Notes under the pieces: generated by a model | What the model saw: only the letters and a program-made list of their open reading frames with translations | Databases searched by the model: none | Told to the model about the DNA's origin: nothing | Part shown: positions 40,460 to 49,919 of the stretch, piece by piece | How the letters are laid out: each line of letters starts with the position of its first letter | Numbering within the stretch: position 1 is the stretch's first letter | Translations under genes and position numbers: made by a program | From: Paenibacillus lycopersici | GTDB lineage: Bacteria > Bacillota > Bacilli > Paenibacillales > Paenibacillaceae | Length of the DNA stretch: 64,000 nt | Assembly (NCBI RefSeq): GCF_010119935.1 | Contig: NZ_CP048209.1 | Location: forward strand, 6,224,001 to 6,288,000 | Reading direction: 5' to 3'

Positions 40460-41755
40460 GTGAACATGTCCCTTTTGAAAATAAGCGATAATAAGCGGTT
40501 TTTGACGTTGGAGGACGGGTCGCCGTTCTTTTGGCTGGGAGATACGGCGTGGGAGCTGTTCCATAAGCTGAATCGCGAGGAATCGGACCTCTATCTTCGC
40601 AATCGGGCGGAGCGGAAATTCAATGTCGTGCAAGCCGTCGCGCTGGCCGAGTTGGACGGCGTGATGTCGCCGAATGCCTACGGCAGACTTCCGCTGCTGA
40701 AGAACGCGCAAGGCGTCTACGATCCATCGCTGCCGGACACCAATGGCGCCGACAACTACTGGACGCATGTCGATTACATCGTGGATCGCGCAGCAGAGCT
40801 CGGAATCTACATCGCGCTCCTTCCCACATGGGGGGATAAATACAATGTCGTCTGGGGCAAAGGTCCGGATATCTTCACGCAAGAGAACGCGCAGGCATTC
40901 GGACGCTGGCTCGGGGAACGTTATCGCGACCGGCCCAACATCGTGTGGGTGCTGGGCGGGGACCGGCCATTGCAGACTGCACGCCATTTCGAGATCATTC
41001 GGGCGATGGCGGCGGGGTTGTCCGAAGGAGACCGAGGCAGCCATCTGATCACGTTCCATCCTCCGGGGGATTGTTCGTCATCGACGCCCTTGCACGACGA
41101 GCCTTGGCTCGCCTTCAACATGATCCAGTCCGGCCATCACGACACGATTCGGAAGAACTACGAGGAAGTTGCCGCGGACTACGGCAAACTGCCAACGAAG
41201 CCCACCCTCGACGCCGAGCCCTGCTACGAGGATCATCCGATTAACTTCAACGCCGAGAACGGCTATTTCGACGAGAAAGACGTCCGGATCGGCGCGTATT
41301 ACGGCGTATTCTCCGGGGCCTTCGGCCATACCTACGGCCATCATTCGATATGGTCGATGACGACGGAGCCCGGGCCTTACTTTATCATGCATTGGCAAGA
41401 CGCCATCGTCCGTCCGGGAGCGGCGCAAATGCAGCACCTCAGAGCGCTGATCGAATCGTACCCATTCCTTGAACGAGTGCCGGACCAGAGCCTGATCGCG
41501 GATCAATTCGCCGCCGCGAACTACATGGTCGCAACGCGCGGCCAACGTTATGCGCTTGTCTACAGTCCGAACGGGATTCCGTTCCGGGTCGCATTGGGTA
41601 AGATCGACGGCGAGCGGGTCGCCGCCTTCTGGTACGACCCTCGTTCAGGCGAACGAGCGGCTGCCGGCGAGTGGGCCAACCATGGCGTGCAACGCGTCGT
41701 TCCCCCTTCATCCGGACGCGACGGCGATTGGGTGCTGATCCTGGAGAGCAGATAG
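40460..41755 (+). CDS. Apiosidase-like glycoside hydrolase (DUF4038, GH140 type), cytosolic
   Basis: A 431-residue DUF4038/apiosidase-like TIM barrel with a C-terminal beta domain. Family phrases are PFFWLGDTAWELFHKLNREE, NYWTHVDYIVDRAAELGIYI, WVLGGDRP, DAEPCYEDHP and GHTYGHHSIW; the Asp of GGDRP and Glu of AEPCYE are the likely catalytic pair. GH140 removes apiose from plant pectin side chains. There is no signal peptide, so it acts on imported oligosaccharides or glycosides. The start is ambiguous: GTG at 40460 is favoured, with ATG at 40442 and ATG at 40466 as alternatives. Confidence 0.82.
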   Translation: MNMSLLKISDNKRFLTLEDGSPFFWLGDTAWELFHKLNREESDLYLRNRAERKFNVVQAVALAELDGVMSPNAYGRLPLLKNAQGVYDPSLPDTNGADNYWTHVDYIVDRAAELGIYIALLPTWGDKYNVVWGKGPDIFTQENAQAFGRWLGERYRDRPNIVWVLGGDRPLQTARHFEIIRAMAAGLSEGDRGSHLITFHPPGDCSSSTPLHDEPWLAFNMIQSGHHDTIRKNYEEVAADYGKLPTKPTLDAEPCYEDHPINFNAENGYFDEKDVRIGAYYGVFSGAFGHTYGHHSIWSMTTEPGPYFIMHWQDAIVRPGAAQMQHLRALIESYPFLERVPDQSLIADQFAAANYMVATRGQRYALVYSPNGIPFRVALGKIDGERVAAFWYDPRSGERAAAGEWANHGVQRVVPPSSGRDGDWVLILESR

Positions 41756-41816
41756 ATCGGAAATCGCGAACGAATAAGCAGGCGTTACGAATGATCGAAG
41801 CCTAAGGAGCGTTGCC

Positions 41817-42857
41817 ATGAGAGTGTTGATCCTCGGCGGGACGGGTACGATTAGTACGGCCATAACCGCTCAGCTGCTTGCCCATGGAGGAACGGAAGTC
41901 TGGCATTATAATCGGGGCACCGGAGACGTTCCGGAAGGCGTAACGACGATGATCGGGGACAGAAGAAACATTGCCGCTTTCGAGCGCCAAATGGAGGAAG
42001 CCGGATATTTCGATTGCGTCATCGATATGATCGGCTTTACGCCAGACGAGGCCGAGAGCGCGATCAGAGCTTTCAAGGGGCGCGCCGGCCAGTACGTCTT
42101 CTGCAGCACCGTAGATGTCTATTCGAAACAAGCCGACTCCTACCCGATCAACGAAGGGCATAGCCGGCACCCTCTTGTTTCTTTTCCATACGCCTATCAT
42201 AAAGCGGCCTACGAGAACCGGCTGTTCGAGGCGCATGACGATTCCGATTTCCCCGTTACGATTCTACGCCCCGCCCAGACGTATGGCGGGGAAGCCTCCG
42301 CCGTGCCGTCGATCGGGAATCCCTTCTATCAGATGAGGCGGCTCCGGGAAGGAAGGCGCATCATCGTGCACGGAGACGGGACGTCCATCTGGAGCGCCTG
42401 CCATAGGAACGATGTCGCCCGGGCGTTTGCCAACGCCGTCGGCAACCCGGCTGCCATCGGTAAAGCCTACAACGTCACGGGCGAGGAATGGATGACGTTC
42501 GACCGCTACTGGCACTGCGTCGCCCGCGCTCTCGGTGCACCGGAACCGCGAATCGAGCACATTCCGACCGATTTGCTGGCGAGGATGCTGCCGAATGAAG
42601 CAAGCTGGTGCGCCGAGAACTTCCGTTACAACAACCTCTTCGATAACGGCGAGGCGAAGCGGGAGCTTGGATTCCGTTACACCATCGGCTGGGAAGACGG
42701 CATAAGGCAAGTCATCGGGGACCTAGATCGCAAAGGGTTGATCGAGCGCAGCGAGGAGCTTCCGTATTATGATGCCGTATTGGCCTCATGGGATCGGTAT
42801 GCTGCCATGATGGTTAATGAAATCAATAGATTCGATATCGTCGATAGCGGCGCGTGA
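41817..42857 (+). CDS. NAD-dependent epimerase/dehydratase (extended SDR)
   Basis: A 346-residue SDR: the NAD motif is VLILGGTGTISTAITAQLL and the catalytic YxxxK is FPYAYHKAAYENRLF (Tyr and Lys 4 apart). The N-terminal part reads as a sugar-nucleotide or sugar epimerase/reductase. AAGGAG precedes the ATG. It follows the apiosidase-like gene by 61 bp and ends at a terminator, so it is likely the last gene of that operon. The substrate is unknown. Confidence 0.8.
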   Translation: MRVLILGGTGTISTAITAQLLAHGGTEVWHYNRGTGDVPEGVTTMIGDRRNIAAFERQMEEAGYFDCVIDMIGFTPDEAESAIRAFKGRAGQYVFCSTVDVYSKQADSYPINEGHSRHPLVSFPYAYHKAAYENRLFEAHDDSDFPVTILRPAQTYGGEASAVPSIGNPFYQMRRLREGRRIIVHGDGTSIWSACHRNDVARAFANAVGNPAAIGKAYNVTGEEWMTFDRYWHCVARALGAPEPRIEHIPTDLLARMLPNEASWCAENFRYNNLFDNGEAKRELGFRYTIGWEDGIRQVIGDLDRKGLIERSEELPYYDAVLASWDRYAAMMVNEINRFDIVDSGA

Positions 42858-42901
42858 ATCGCGCTTTACCGTCCACGTTCTAAAGGATGCGACACTAATC
42901 G

Positions 42902-42938
42902 AAGGAACCATGGCGATATTTCGTCATGGTTCCTTTTT
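42902..42938 (+). terminator. Terminator of the apiose-type operon
   Basis: AAGGAACCATG and CATGGTTCCTT arms followed by TTTT, 45 bp after the epimerase stop. Confidence 0.8.
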
Positions 42939-43004
42939 ACGCTTAGAAGCAATCCGCCATCGTCAATCATAGTCAATCCAATGCGGCGTCCGCTTCGTAA
43001 CAAC

Positions 43005-43040
43005 AAATAAAGCTTAGCTGGACCGAAAGGGGTCCTGGTC
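43005..43040 (-). terminator. Terminator of the ABC importer operon
   Basis: AAAGCTTAG...CTAAGCTTT with an inner GGACC/GGTCC stem; ATTTGTTG follows on the minus strand, 30 bp after the permease stop. Confidence 0.8.
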
Positions 43041-43071
43041 TAAGCTTTGCCGAAATGTTTTGCTGTTATTG

Positions 43072-43962
43072 CTAGCCCTTTAATGAGCCTACCATAATAC
43101 CTTTGACAAAGTATTTCTGCAAGAACGGATATGCGCAGAGAATCGGCAGCGTAGCTATTACAATCGTCGTATACTGAATGAGTGCTCTATACATGTCCTC
43201 CGCTTGACCACTGATCCCGTTTTGTACTTGTAACATGCTGCCTTTATCATTTTGAATCAGTATTTCCCTAAGGATCAGTTGAATAGGGAACGTATTTCGA
43301 TCTCTAAGAAATATCGCCGCATTAAACCATGAATTCCACATAGCTACTCCATAGAATAACACCATGACCGCAATAATTGGCATTGATAATGGAAGGATGA
43401 TTCTAAACAATACCGTAAAGTCATTTGCACCGTCAATTTTAGCAGACTCTTCAAGACTCTCGGGAATCTGCATAAATGATGTTCGCATGATAATAAGATT
43501 CCATGTATTGATTGCGCTCGGGAGAATAATGGCCCATCTCGTATCGTATATGCCCAAATTTTTGACTAACAAGTAAAACGGAATAAGGCCTCCGCTAAAA
43601 AACATCGTTATTGTTATTAGCATCAATATATATTTTGAAAATAGAACCCCTTTCCTTGATAACGCATATCCACCGAAGCAAGTAAAAATCATGCTAATAA
43701 ATGTTCCGACTACAACGTAAAAAACGGTATTGTAATATCCGATGCTAATATTGGGATTCTTTAACACCAACGAGTAGCCTTTCAAGGTAAACCCGAGAGG
43801 TTTTAGCAATATGCCTTGATGCTGCATCAACAGCTTCGGATCGCTAAATGAAGCAAAAATAACATATAGCATAGGATATATACATACGATGGAAAGCGCC
43901 GCCAAGAAAATGATATTAAACAAATCGAATGTTTTTTCACTTATTGAACGTTTATGAACCAT
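43072..43962 (-). CDS. Carbohydrate ABC transporter permease (LplC/YtcP type)
   Basis: A 296-residue CUT1-family inner membrane permease with six predicted helices. The EAA loop that contacts the ATPase is SLEESAKIDGANDFTVLFRI. It ends FVKGIMVGSLKG, as is typical of YtcP-like proteins. The ATG at 43962 has AAAGGG 9 nt upstream. It forms an operon with the second permease and the binding protein; no ATPase gene is present, so a shared MsmX-type ATPase is expected. The gene is AT-richer than its flanks. Confidence 0.88.
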   Translation of the reverse strand: MVHKRSISEKTFDLFNIIFLAALSIVCIYPMLYVIFASFSDPKLLMQHQGILLKPLGFTLKGYSLVLKNPNISIGYYNTVFYVVVGTFISMIFTCFGGYALSRKGVLFSKYILMLITITMFFSGGLIPFYLLVKNLGIYDTRWAIILPSAINTWNLIIMRTSFMQIPESLEESAKIDGANDFTVLFRIILPLSMPIIAVMVLFYGVAMWNSWFNAAIFLRDRNTFPIQLILREILIQNDKGSMLQVQNGISGQAEDMYRALIQYTTIVIATLPILCAYPFLQKYFVKGIMVGSLKG

Positions 43963-43975
43963 TTTAACACACCCT

Positions 43976-44905
43976 TTACCACAAGCTATTTTCCGAATAT
44001 TTCTTGGAAAGCCAGTTGGCCCCAATAAGAAACAAGAAATTTATCAATGAATTTAGCAGACCGATTGCCGTGCTATAACTATAATCGGCATTTAAGAGCC
44101 CTCTTCTATAGACATAGGAGGAAATAACATCGGCCGTATCATAGGTTAAAGGATTGTATAGAAGAATGATTTTTTCGAACCCTACGCTCATAATGGAACC
44201 CATTCTAAGGATTAATAGGATCACGATAGTAGAGGATAAGCCCGGTAAAGTAATATGAAGCAATTGTTTCCAACGTCCTGCTCCATCAATCGTAGCCGCT
44301 TCATATTGTTGCTGATCTATGTTTGTCAAGGCGGCAAGATATATGATGCTCCCCCAACCGACGCCTTGCCAAATTCCGGAACCGATAAATATGGTTCTGA
44401 ATAGTTCCTTACTCGCTAATAAATTCGTTTTTTCAAAACCAAAATGAGAAAGCAGCTGGTTGATTAGGCCATTGGTAGAGGTGAAATCGATAATGATACC
44501 GCATACAACTACAATTGATATAAAAAACGGCAGATAGGTTAAGTTTTGAACCGTTTTTTTGAACACCTTACTTTTGACTTCATTTATTAACAATGCAAGG
44601 ATAATTGGGGCGGGAAACCCCCATAAGATGTCATATATATTGATGAGAAACGTATTTGTAATGACACGCCGAAAGTTTGGATCCATGAAAAATGATTTGA
44701 AATTGTCGAATCCGACCCATGGACTATTGAGAATTCCACGCCCTGGAGAAAAGTCCTTGAAAGCAATAATCACTCCGTACATAGGTATATAACAAAATAT
44801 CATATACCATGCAACAACTACGGAAACCATCAAATAGATGTATTTATTTTTTTTAAGGTCTGATTTTATGATGTTCTTTTTTCTGTTATGAGCTTTTGCG
44901 ATCAA
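43976..44905 (-). CDS. Carbohydrate ABC transporter permease (LplB/YteP type)
   Basis: A 309-residue CUT1 permease, partner of the preceding entry. The EAA loop is QYEAATIDGAGRWKQLLHIT, and the N-terminal YIPMYGVIIAFKDFSPGRGI is a phrase of LplB-like permeases. The start is probably the TTG at 44905, which has GGAGGG 10 nt upstream; an ATG between them is out of frame. It lies 13 bp before the second permease. Confidence 0.88.
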   Translation of the reverse strand: MIAKAHNRKKNIIKSDLKKNKYIYLMVSVVVAWYMIFCYIPMYGVIIAFKDFSPGRGILNSPWVGFDNFKSFFMDPNFRRVITNTFLINIYDILWGFPAPIILALLINEVKSKVFKKTVQNLTYLPFFISIVVVCGIIIDFTSTNGLINQLLSHFGFEKTNLLASKELFRTIFIGSGIWQGVGWGSIIYLAALTNIDQQQYEAATIDGAGRWKQLLHITLPGLSSTIVILLILRMGSIMSVGFEKIILLYNPLTYDTADVISSYVYRRGLLNADYSYSTAIGLLNSLINFLFLIGANWLSKKYSENSLW

Positions 44906-44991
44906 AACGAATCATCCCTCCTACCAAAATAAAAACGATGTGGGATGGCTATCTTTTGAATTTCCATCCCACATAATTAATTGTGTTTTTG

Positions 44992-46665
44992 CTATCTCTT
45001 GTTATACCGATCAAGCTGATCTTGAGTAATTTTTATAATCTTGTCGATACCCATTTTTTTAATTTGCGCGACATACTTATCAAAATTACTAATCGGTTCT
45101 TCACCCATTATGAACTTGTATACCATTTCTTCCCGATACGTATTGACTTGAGTCATCACTTCAGCATTTACTTTGACCTCTTCATCGGTTGAGGACAAAG
45201 GAGGCAAGATATAATCCTTTCCGGGGGTGCTCCATTTGTCCATGGCATCATAAACTTCAGGAGCCATTACATAAGATAGAGGATTTCTAAGCGATGCCTC
45301 ATACAGGGTTTTATATTTATCAATTGCAGTCCAGAAATCCACTCCATCCGGATTCTTCGTTAGAAGCTCCGTAAACTCAGGATGTTGCGTTTTAATTCTT
45401 TCGCTCAAGGATGGAGGGAAGAAACCGGGGCCATCCTTCTGCTCCACAGGCCCGTCAACCCAGTTGTACGATACGCCTTCAACTCCATAGTTGAATAACA
45501 TAAACCCTTCTTCCGAGTATCGGTAATCAAGCCATTTCATTGCGGCTTCAACGTTTTTGCTTTTTGCGGATATCGCAATATCGCTTCCTTTTGAATACCA
45601 ATTCTTATTTCCGATGTGTATGGTCTTAGCAGGGTCATCCCCCTCTTTAAGGACGGGATATGTAGTCGGCACTAAATTGTAATTCGGGTTTGTTGATTTG
45701 CCGGCAGTAGCCCACGGACCAAAACTTCCGTAATAAACAACAGCAGCCGAACCGGCTTTTCCGGAAGTAATCTGCGCATCGCTGCTTTTATCATCACGTG
45801 TTGCAAAATCTTTATCAATTAGCCCCTCTTTATACCATTGATTCATTAACGTAAGAAAGTCTTTAAACCCAGGCTCGATCGGGCCGTAAACAACAGTCCC
45901 GTTTTTGTTCAAGAATTGGGAATAGGAAGAACCATAGGTACCCGCAAAAGCTTCTGCAGCACCAAACTTGCTGAATTGTAGGAGCATTGGCGTCTCGAGC
46001 TTTTTCTTCTCTTTAAACGCTCTGAGAACATTCGTCCAATCGTCTATCGTCTTAGGCATCTGCAGTCCCAATTCGTCCAGGAAATCTTTTCTGATTGCAG
46101 GACCTGCCCACGAAGGCTCTTCGTCTGCCTGCAGCATTTTGAAGCTCCATATCGTACCATCATCTTCTTTGGCCTGTTTAGCAATATCGGGGTTCTGAGC
46201 CAACACCTTCGCATAGTTTGGAGCATACTTCGGTATAAGGTCATTTAATTTCAAATATACGCCATCCTGCACGGCTTTGAGTCCGCCGCCTTTATAGCCC
46301 CAATCAGGAATAATATCCGGTAGCTCCCCGGAGGCTATCATTAAATTAAACGCTTCTCCTTCTTGACCGGAAGGCGGAGTAATATAATCTATCTTGATCC
46401 CCGTTCTTTTCTCCATTTCCTGAACAACCATGTTATCGTTTATGCTTTTGATATAAGTTGAACTAAACGGGTGCCAGTAAGTGAGCTTGGTGCCTTGATA
46501 ATCCGCGAACTCTGCTAAAGAGCCCTTTGGTGCAGTGCTGTCTGTTGTGTTTTCGGAAGTGTTTGTATCCTTTCCACAAGCAGCAAGAGAAAGAACCATA
46601 GAAGCCATAAGTATCCCTGAAGATAGCGTCAGACTTACTTTTTTCATTTTCTTCAATTTCTTCAT
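44992..46665 (-). CDS. Sugar-binding lipoprotein of the ABC importer (YtcQ/LplA type)
   Basis: A 557-residue solute-binding lipoprotein: signal peptide with lipobox LAAC (about 27-30) and a long mature domain, as usual for oligosaccharide-binding YtcQ/LplA proteins. The ATG at 46665 is favoured, with AAGGGGGA upstream. The oligosaccharide is unknown; proximity to the cytosolic apiosidase-like gene makes an apiose-containing plant fragment a candidate (inference). Its upstream region carries one copy of a 165-bp segment that is repeated before the regulator gene. Confidence 0.88.
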   Translation of the reverse strand: MKKLKKMKKVSLTLSSGILMASMVLSLAACGKDTNTSENTTDSTAPKGSLAEFADYQGTKLTYWHPFSSTYIKSINDNMVVQEMEKRTGIKIDYITPPSGQEGEAFNLMIASGELPDIIPDWGYKGGGLKAVQDGVYLKLNDLIPKYAPNYAKVLAQNPDIAKQAKEDDGTIWSFKMLQADEEPSWAGPAIRKDFLDELGLQMPKTIDDWTNVLRAFKEKKKLETPMLLQFSKFGAAEAFAGTYGSSYSQFLNKNGTVVYGPIEPGFKDFLTLMNQWYKEGLIDKDFATRDDKSSDAQITSGKAGSAAVVYYGSFGPWATAGKSTNPNYNLVPTTYPVLKEGDDPAKTIHIGNKNWYSKGSDIAISAKSKNVEAAMKWLDYRYSEEGFMLFNYGVEGVSYNWVDGPVEQKDGPGFFPPSLSERIKTQHPEFTELLTKNPDGVDFWTAIDKYKTLYEASLRNPLSYVMAPEVYDAMDKWSTPGKDYILPPLSSTDEEVKVNAEVMTQVNTYREEMVYKFIMGEEPISNFDKYVAQIKKMGIDKIIKITQDQLDRYNKR

Positions 46666-46731
46666 TGCCAATCCCCCTTAGATTATTGTGTTTCGAATCC
46701 GGGCAGCAAGTTAATAACGTTCTAACTCGGT

Positions 46732-46903
46732 TACCTTGGATAAACTGTAAGTCAGGTAAGGAGGGACAGTAAATCGTCACTTTAATCTTCATCGCCTATA
46801 GTCAAACTAACGACGTTTATCTCCCTTTTAAAACACTTTTCATAACATTCACAGGCAAAAAAGGAACTCCTGAATTAGTAAATCGTCACTTTTTAAACGA
46901 TCA
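46732..46903. repeat. 165-bp duplicated intergenic segment, copy 1
   Basis: It begins TACCTTGGATAAACTGTAAG and ends near AATCGTCACTTTTTAAACGA. It matches 49512-49670 over most of its length. It contains two copies of AAAGTGACGATTTAC on the minus strand (46769-46783 and 46878-46892). It lies between the 3' end of the AraC sensor gene and the start of the binding-protein gene. Confidence 0.85.
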
Positions 46904-46910
46904 ACCAAAT

Positions 46911-49250
46911 TTAACATTGTTCCAAAACATTATTTAGTTCACGGTATTTCCCCGGAGTTACCCCTTCATGTTTTTTAAAGGTTCGAATAAACATATTGCT
47001 GTTCAAAAATCCTGTCAATTCGGCAATATCCTTGATATTCAATTTATCATCCAATAGGTAACCCTTCGCCTTTTCTAATCTGGTTTTGTTTATTGTAGAC
47101 AAGAGACCTTCTCCTGTCTGATTCTTGAAAAATCTCGATATATAAACAGGTGTCAGCCCGAACTCCGAAGCTATAGACGAAACGCTTAAGGAGTGGTCAC
47201 TGTAATGGCGTTCAATATAGGCAACAATCTCCTTGCTTTTAATGGAATTGACCAGCTTATTTTTTTCATTGTAAGCCTGCTCTATTTTCAATAAGATATC
47301 CGTCATTTGTTTTTCCATTTTAAAAATCGTTTTGCATTCAATTAATTTTCTAAACGGATTAAGGTTCTCAATAAACTTGCTATCATAAATCAAGCCTATA
47401 TCATTAAATGCATTTATCATTGTATTCACGATAGCAAACATCAGGCATCTAGCCATATCCAGCGAAATATTGGGATTCGCGAAATTCTGGTCGAATACAT
47501 GCTGCATGACTTGTTTTGCATGTGCAAAGTCGCCGGCTCGTATGCTATTAATAAATTGTTGCTGAACCTCGATCGGATACGTATTGGTAAAGTGCATTCT
47601 GTCAGGAGAATAAATATCGCTATACAGGATGATATTGTTATCGCCTACGACAATTTTATATTCCGCAGCTTCAAGACATTCTTTGTATGCTTCCGGTATA
47701 CCGCTAATCGTAGAGTGTACATTACTTATTGAGGCCGTTAAAAGGATTCCGTATTTATCGAAAATCAAGTTTTTCCCGCTGATTATTTCATTCTGAATGA
47801 AGACGGTGTCCTCAGAAGCTTTATCAATATTCGCTATACACACAATGGATTTATCTACTTCGAAAAAGACGCAGTTAAAATGCTTGCCAACCAATTCCTC
47901 CATTATATTTCGAACGATGAACTGTGCAAGTTCTATGGATTTGTCATCGCTTTCATCATTTTCGGAAAAATGAATTTTTCCTACATCCTCCAAGTAAAAC
48001 CCGATTACCACAAAATGATCACCATTGAGATCGATGCCATAAGTACTGTATTTATCATCGAGAGGCAAACTGCTTTTGATATATCCTTTTACTAATCTGT
48101 TGAGAAAATTATCCTTAAGCGTTTCCTTGTGCTGTTCCCATGTATTTGTCATGCTTTCGTTTTCATCGATAATGCTCAGCATCGATTTTTCAATCAATTT
48201 GAACTCATTTAAGCGATGATCATAGTTAATTTTTCCTTTTTTCGAAAACATGATCATTATATTATCGATTGGATTATAATTTTTCCTGGCAAATATCAGC
48301 GCTACGAATGTCCCTCCAATCAGGCATAGAAAGGTGCATAATACCATGACTTTAATAACGTCCTTTGCTTGCTTAGAAAAAACCGATCTCGGCACAATGT
48401 TAATGTAGCTCCAGTCTACATTCGCGGATTTGATATACGTTAATTCAACTTTGGAGCTGCCAAGCTTTAATTTTAACGAACCTTGATTGCCTATGAGGTT
48501 CAAAGCGGGAATATTAAGATCGCTCTGATTGCTTAAAGCCGTAACTACATCATTCCGGCTATTTATAATGATAGAGTTCCCTCCTAAGCCTTTATTGAAA
48601 TTACTTAATGATTGTTCTAGAAATGTATGATCAAGAATAATCCCCAGCGTTGCATTACTTTCCTCGACTCCATAAGACGGTATCGATTGAAGAAGCACTA
48701 CGCCCCCCAAATTCGGGTATTCCGTATTTCTCGCTGACATTGGGTAAAAATCCCTATTATGCAGCTTTTTCAAGAAATTAATCCATGCATCGTTATCATG
48801 CACTTCATTCGGATAATAAGAATTGAAATATTCCATACCGCTGCTTGTCCCTTTGTCGGACACGATTAGATCTCTTTTAGGAATATAGATGAAGACATCC
48901 TTAATATAGCTATTGGTGACCTTAGAGATCCCAATGGTACTGATTACTTGCAACATGGATAAACGGTAAGCCGGTTGTATAGGCTCGACAAGATTGCATT
49001 GTGCGATAACGTTCTTGTCCAACACAATCGTGTTCATTATTTTGTCAATGTCATTCAGTTTATTATCAATCGTATCCTGTAGCTGTTTGAGCATGGCATG
49101 ATTAGCTTTATTGATTTCCGTTTGAATGACTCGAACGGATTGTATATAGGCTACGGCGCTTATAATTAACGAAACTAAAATGATGGTTAAATACGAAAGT
49201 AATAACGATATAAATATTTTTCTTTTTTCCTTTATGAATTTTAAAATCAT
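46911..49250 (-). CDS. Membrane-bound AraC-family sensor regulator (YesS-like)
   Basis: A 779-residue protein. A transmembrane helix at about 11-34 and another near 300-322 enclose an extracytoplasmic sensor domain; a cytosolic middle region follows; the C-terminal 100 residues form the AraC DNA-binding domain (LSVSSIASEFGLTPVYISRF and IKDIAELTGFLNSNMFIRTF, ending EGVTPGKYREL). Such proteins control neighbouring sugar ABC importers and hydrolases. ATG at 49250 and GTG two codons upstream are both possible with GGAGG upstream. Four copies of AAAGTGACGATTTAC around it are candidate binding sites. Confidence 0.85.
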   Translation of the reverse strand: MILKFIKEKRKIFISLLLSYLTIILVSLIISAVAYIQSVRVIQTEINKANHAMLKQLQDTIDNKLNDIDKIMNTIVLDKNVIAQCNLVEPIQPAYRLSMLQVISTIGISKVTNSYIKDVFIYIPKRDLIVSDKGTSSGMEYFNSYYPNEVHDNDAWINFLKKLHNRDFYPMSARNTEYPNLGGVVLLQSIPSYGVEESNATLGIILDHTFLEQSLSNFNKGLGGNSIIINSRNDVVTALSNQSDLNIPALNLIGNQGSLKLKLGSSKVELTYIKSANVDWSYINIVPRSVFSKQAKDVIKVMVLCTFLCLIGGTFVALIFARKNYNPIDNIMIMFSKKGKINYDHRLNEFKLIEKSMLSIIDENESMTNTWEQHKETLKDNFLNRLVKGYIKSSLPLDDKYSTYGIDLNGDHFVVIGFYLEDVGKIHFSENDESDDKSIELAQFIVRNIMEELVGKHFNCVFFEVDKSIVCIANIDKASEDTVFIQNEIISGKNLIFDKYGILLTASISNVHSTISGIPEAYKECLEAAEYKIVVGDNNIILYSDIYSPDRMHFTNTYPIEVQQQFINSIRAGDFAHAKQVMQHVFDQNFANPNISLDMARCLMFAIVNTMINAFNDIGLIYDSKFIENLNPFRKLIECKTIFKMEKQMTDILLKIEQAYNEKNKLVNSIKSKEIVAYIERHYSDHSLSVSSIASEFGLTPVYISRFFKNQTGEGLLSTINKTRLEKAKGYLLDDKLNIKDIAELTGFLNSNMFIRTFKKHEGVTPGKYRELNNVLEQC

Positions 49251-49511
49251 ACTCACTCAATCCTCCATAATCGCATTCAGAGAAATATTGTTGTTTCTTT
49301 ATAAAAGATCCCGATTGCACCCTAATAAAATAAATTAATGTTGAATTATGTAAACTTTACTATATGGCGAATTGTATAGGAGCCGCAACGAACAAAAAAA
49401 GCAAAAGGCCCACGCCGGTTTCATGTAAAATGGATGGAACTGAAATCCCATTTACAAAAGAACTCGACATGAGCTGCTCCTATTTAATCGAACCGCGGCA
49501 AAGTGGAGACG
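49251..49511. other. Leader region of the AraC sensor gene
   Basis: AT-rich DNA between the sensor gene and the second 165-bp segment. No ORF, hairpin terminator or clear promoter could be supported beyond general AT richness. Confidence 0.5.
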
Positions 49512-49735
49512 TTACCTTGGATAAACTGTATGTCAGATAAGGAGGATTTGTAAATCGTCACTTTAATCTCCATCGCCAATATGTTTATATGCTTTTTTAA
49601 AACTCGTTCTATTAAATTTACAAGCATAAAAGGACTCCTAGAATAGTCAATCGTCACTTTTTACAGGATCGGCTGAATTTCACGTCGATACTAAACATTG
49701 TTCAGTGTCGGTATTATCCCCGGGTTTCCCCCGCG
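49512..49735. repeat. 165-bp duplicated segment, copy 2, with AraC 3'-end remnant
   Basis: The segment 49512-49670 matches copy 1, with AAAGTGACGATTTAC-type words at 49550-49564 and 49646-49660 (the second reads AAAGTGACGATTGAC). Beyond it, 49680-49735 matches the last codons of the AraC sensor gene (AACATTGTTC, GGTATT, CCCCGG) but is frame-damaged. The duplicated unit thus included the 3' end of a regulator gene plus the following intergenic region. Confidence 0.7.
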
Positions 49736-49773
49736 CAGAACAGCCTGCAAGCCGACGAAGGCGAAATCAGACG

Positions 49774-49806
49774 AAAAACCCACCGAGTAACACTCAGCGG
49801 GTTTTC
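49774..49806 (-). terminator. Terminator of glmS
   Basis: AAAACCCGCTGAGT and ACTCGGTGGGTTTT arms around GTT, with a T tract on the minus strand, about 115 bp after the glmS stop. Confidence 0.7.
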
Positions 49807-49919
49807 ATTTAACAAATTTGATTTCTACGGCTGCTCCGTACCTTCGGCATTCGTTTCACAACAGCGGCTTTTATATAACCCATACGAATGATTCAACACG
49901 CCACGTTAATTAACTCCGT

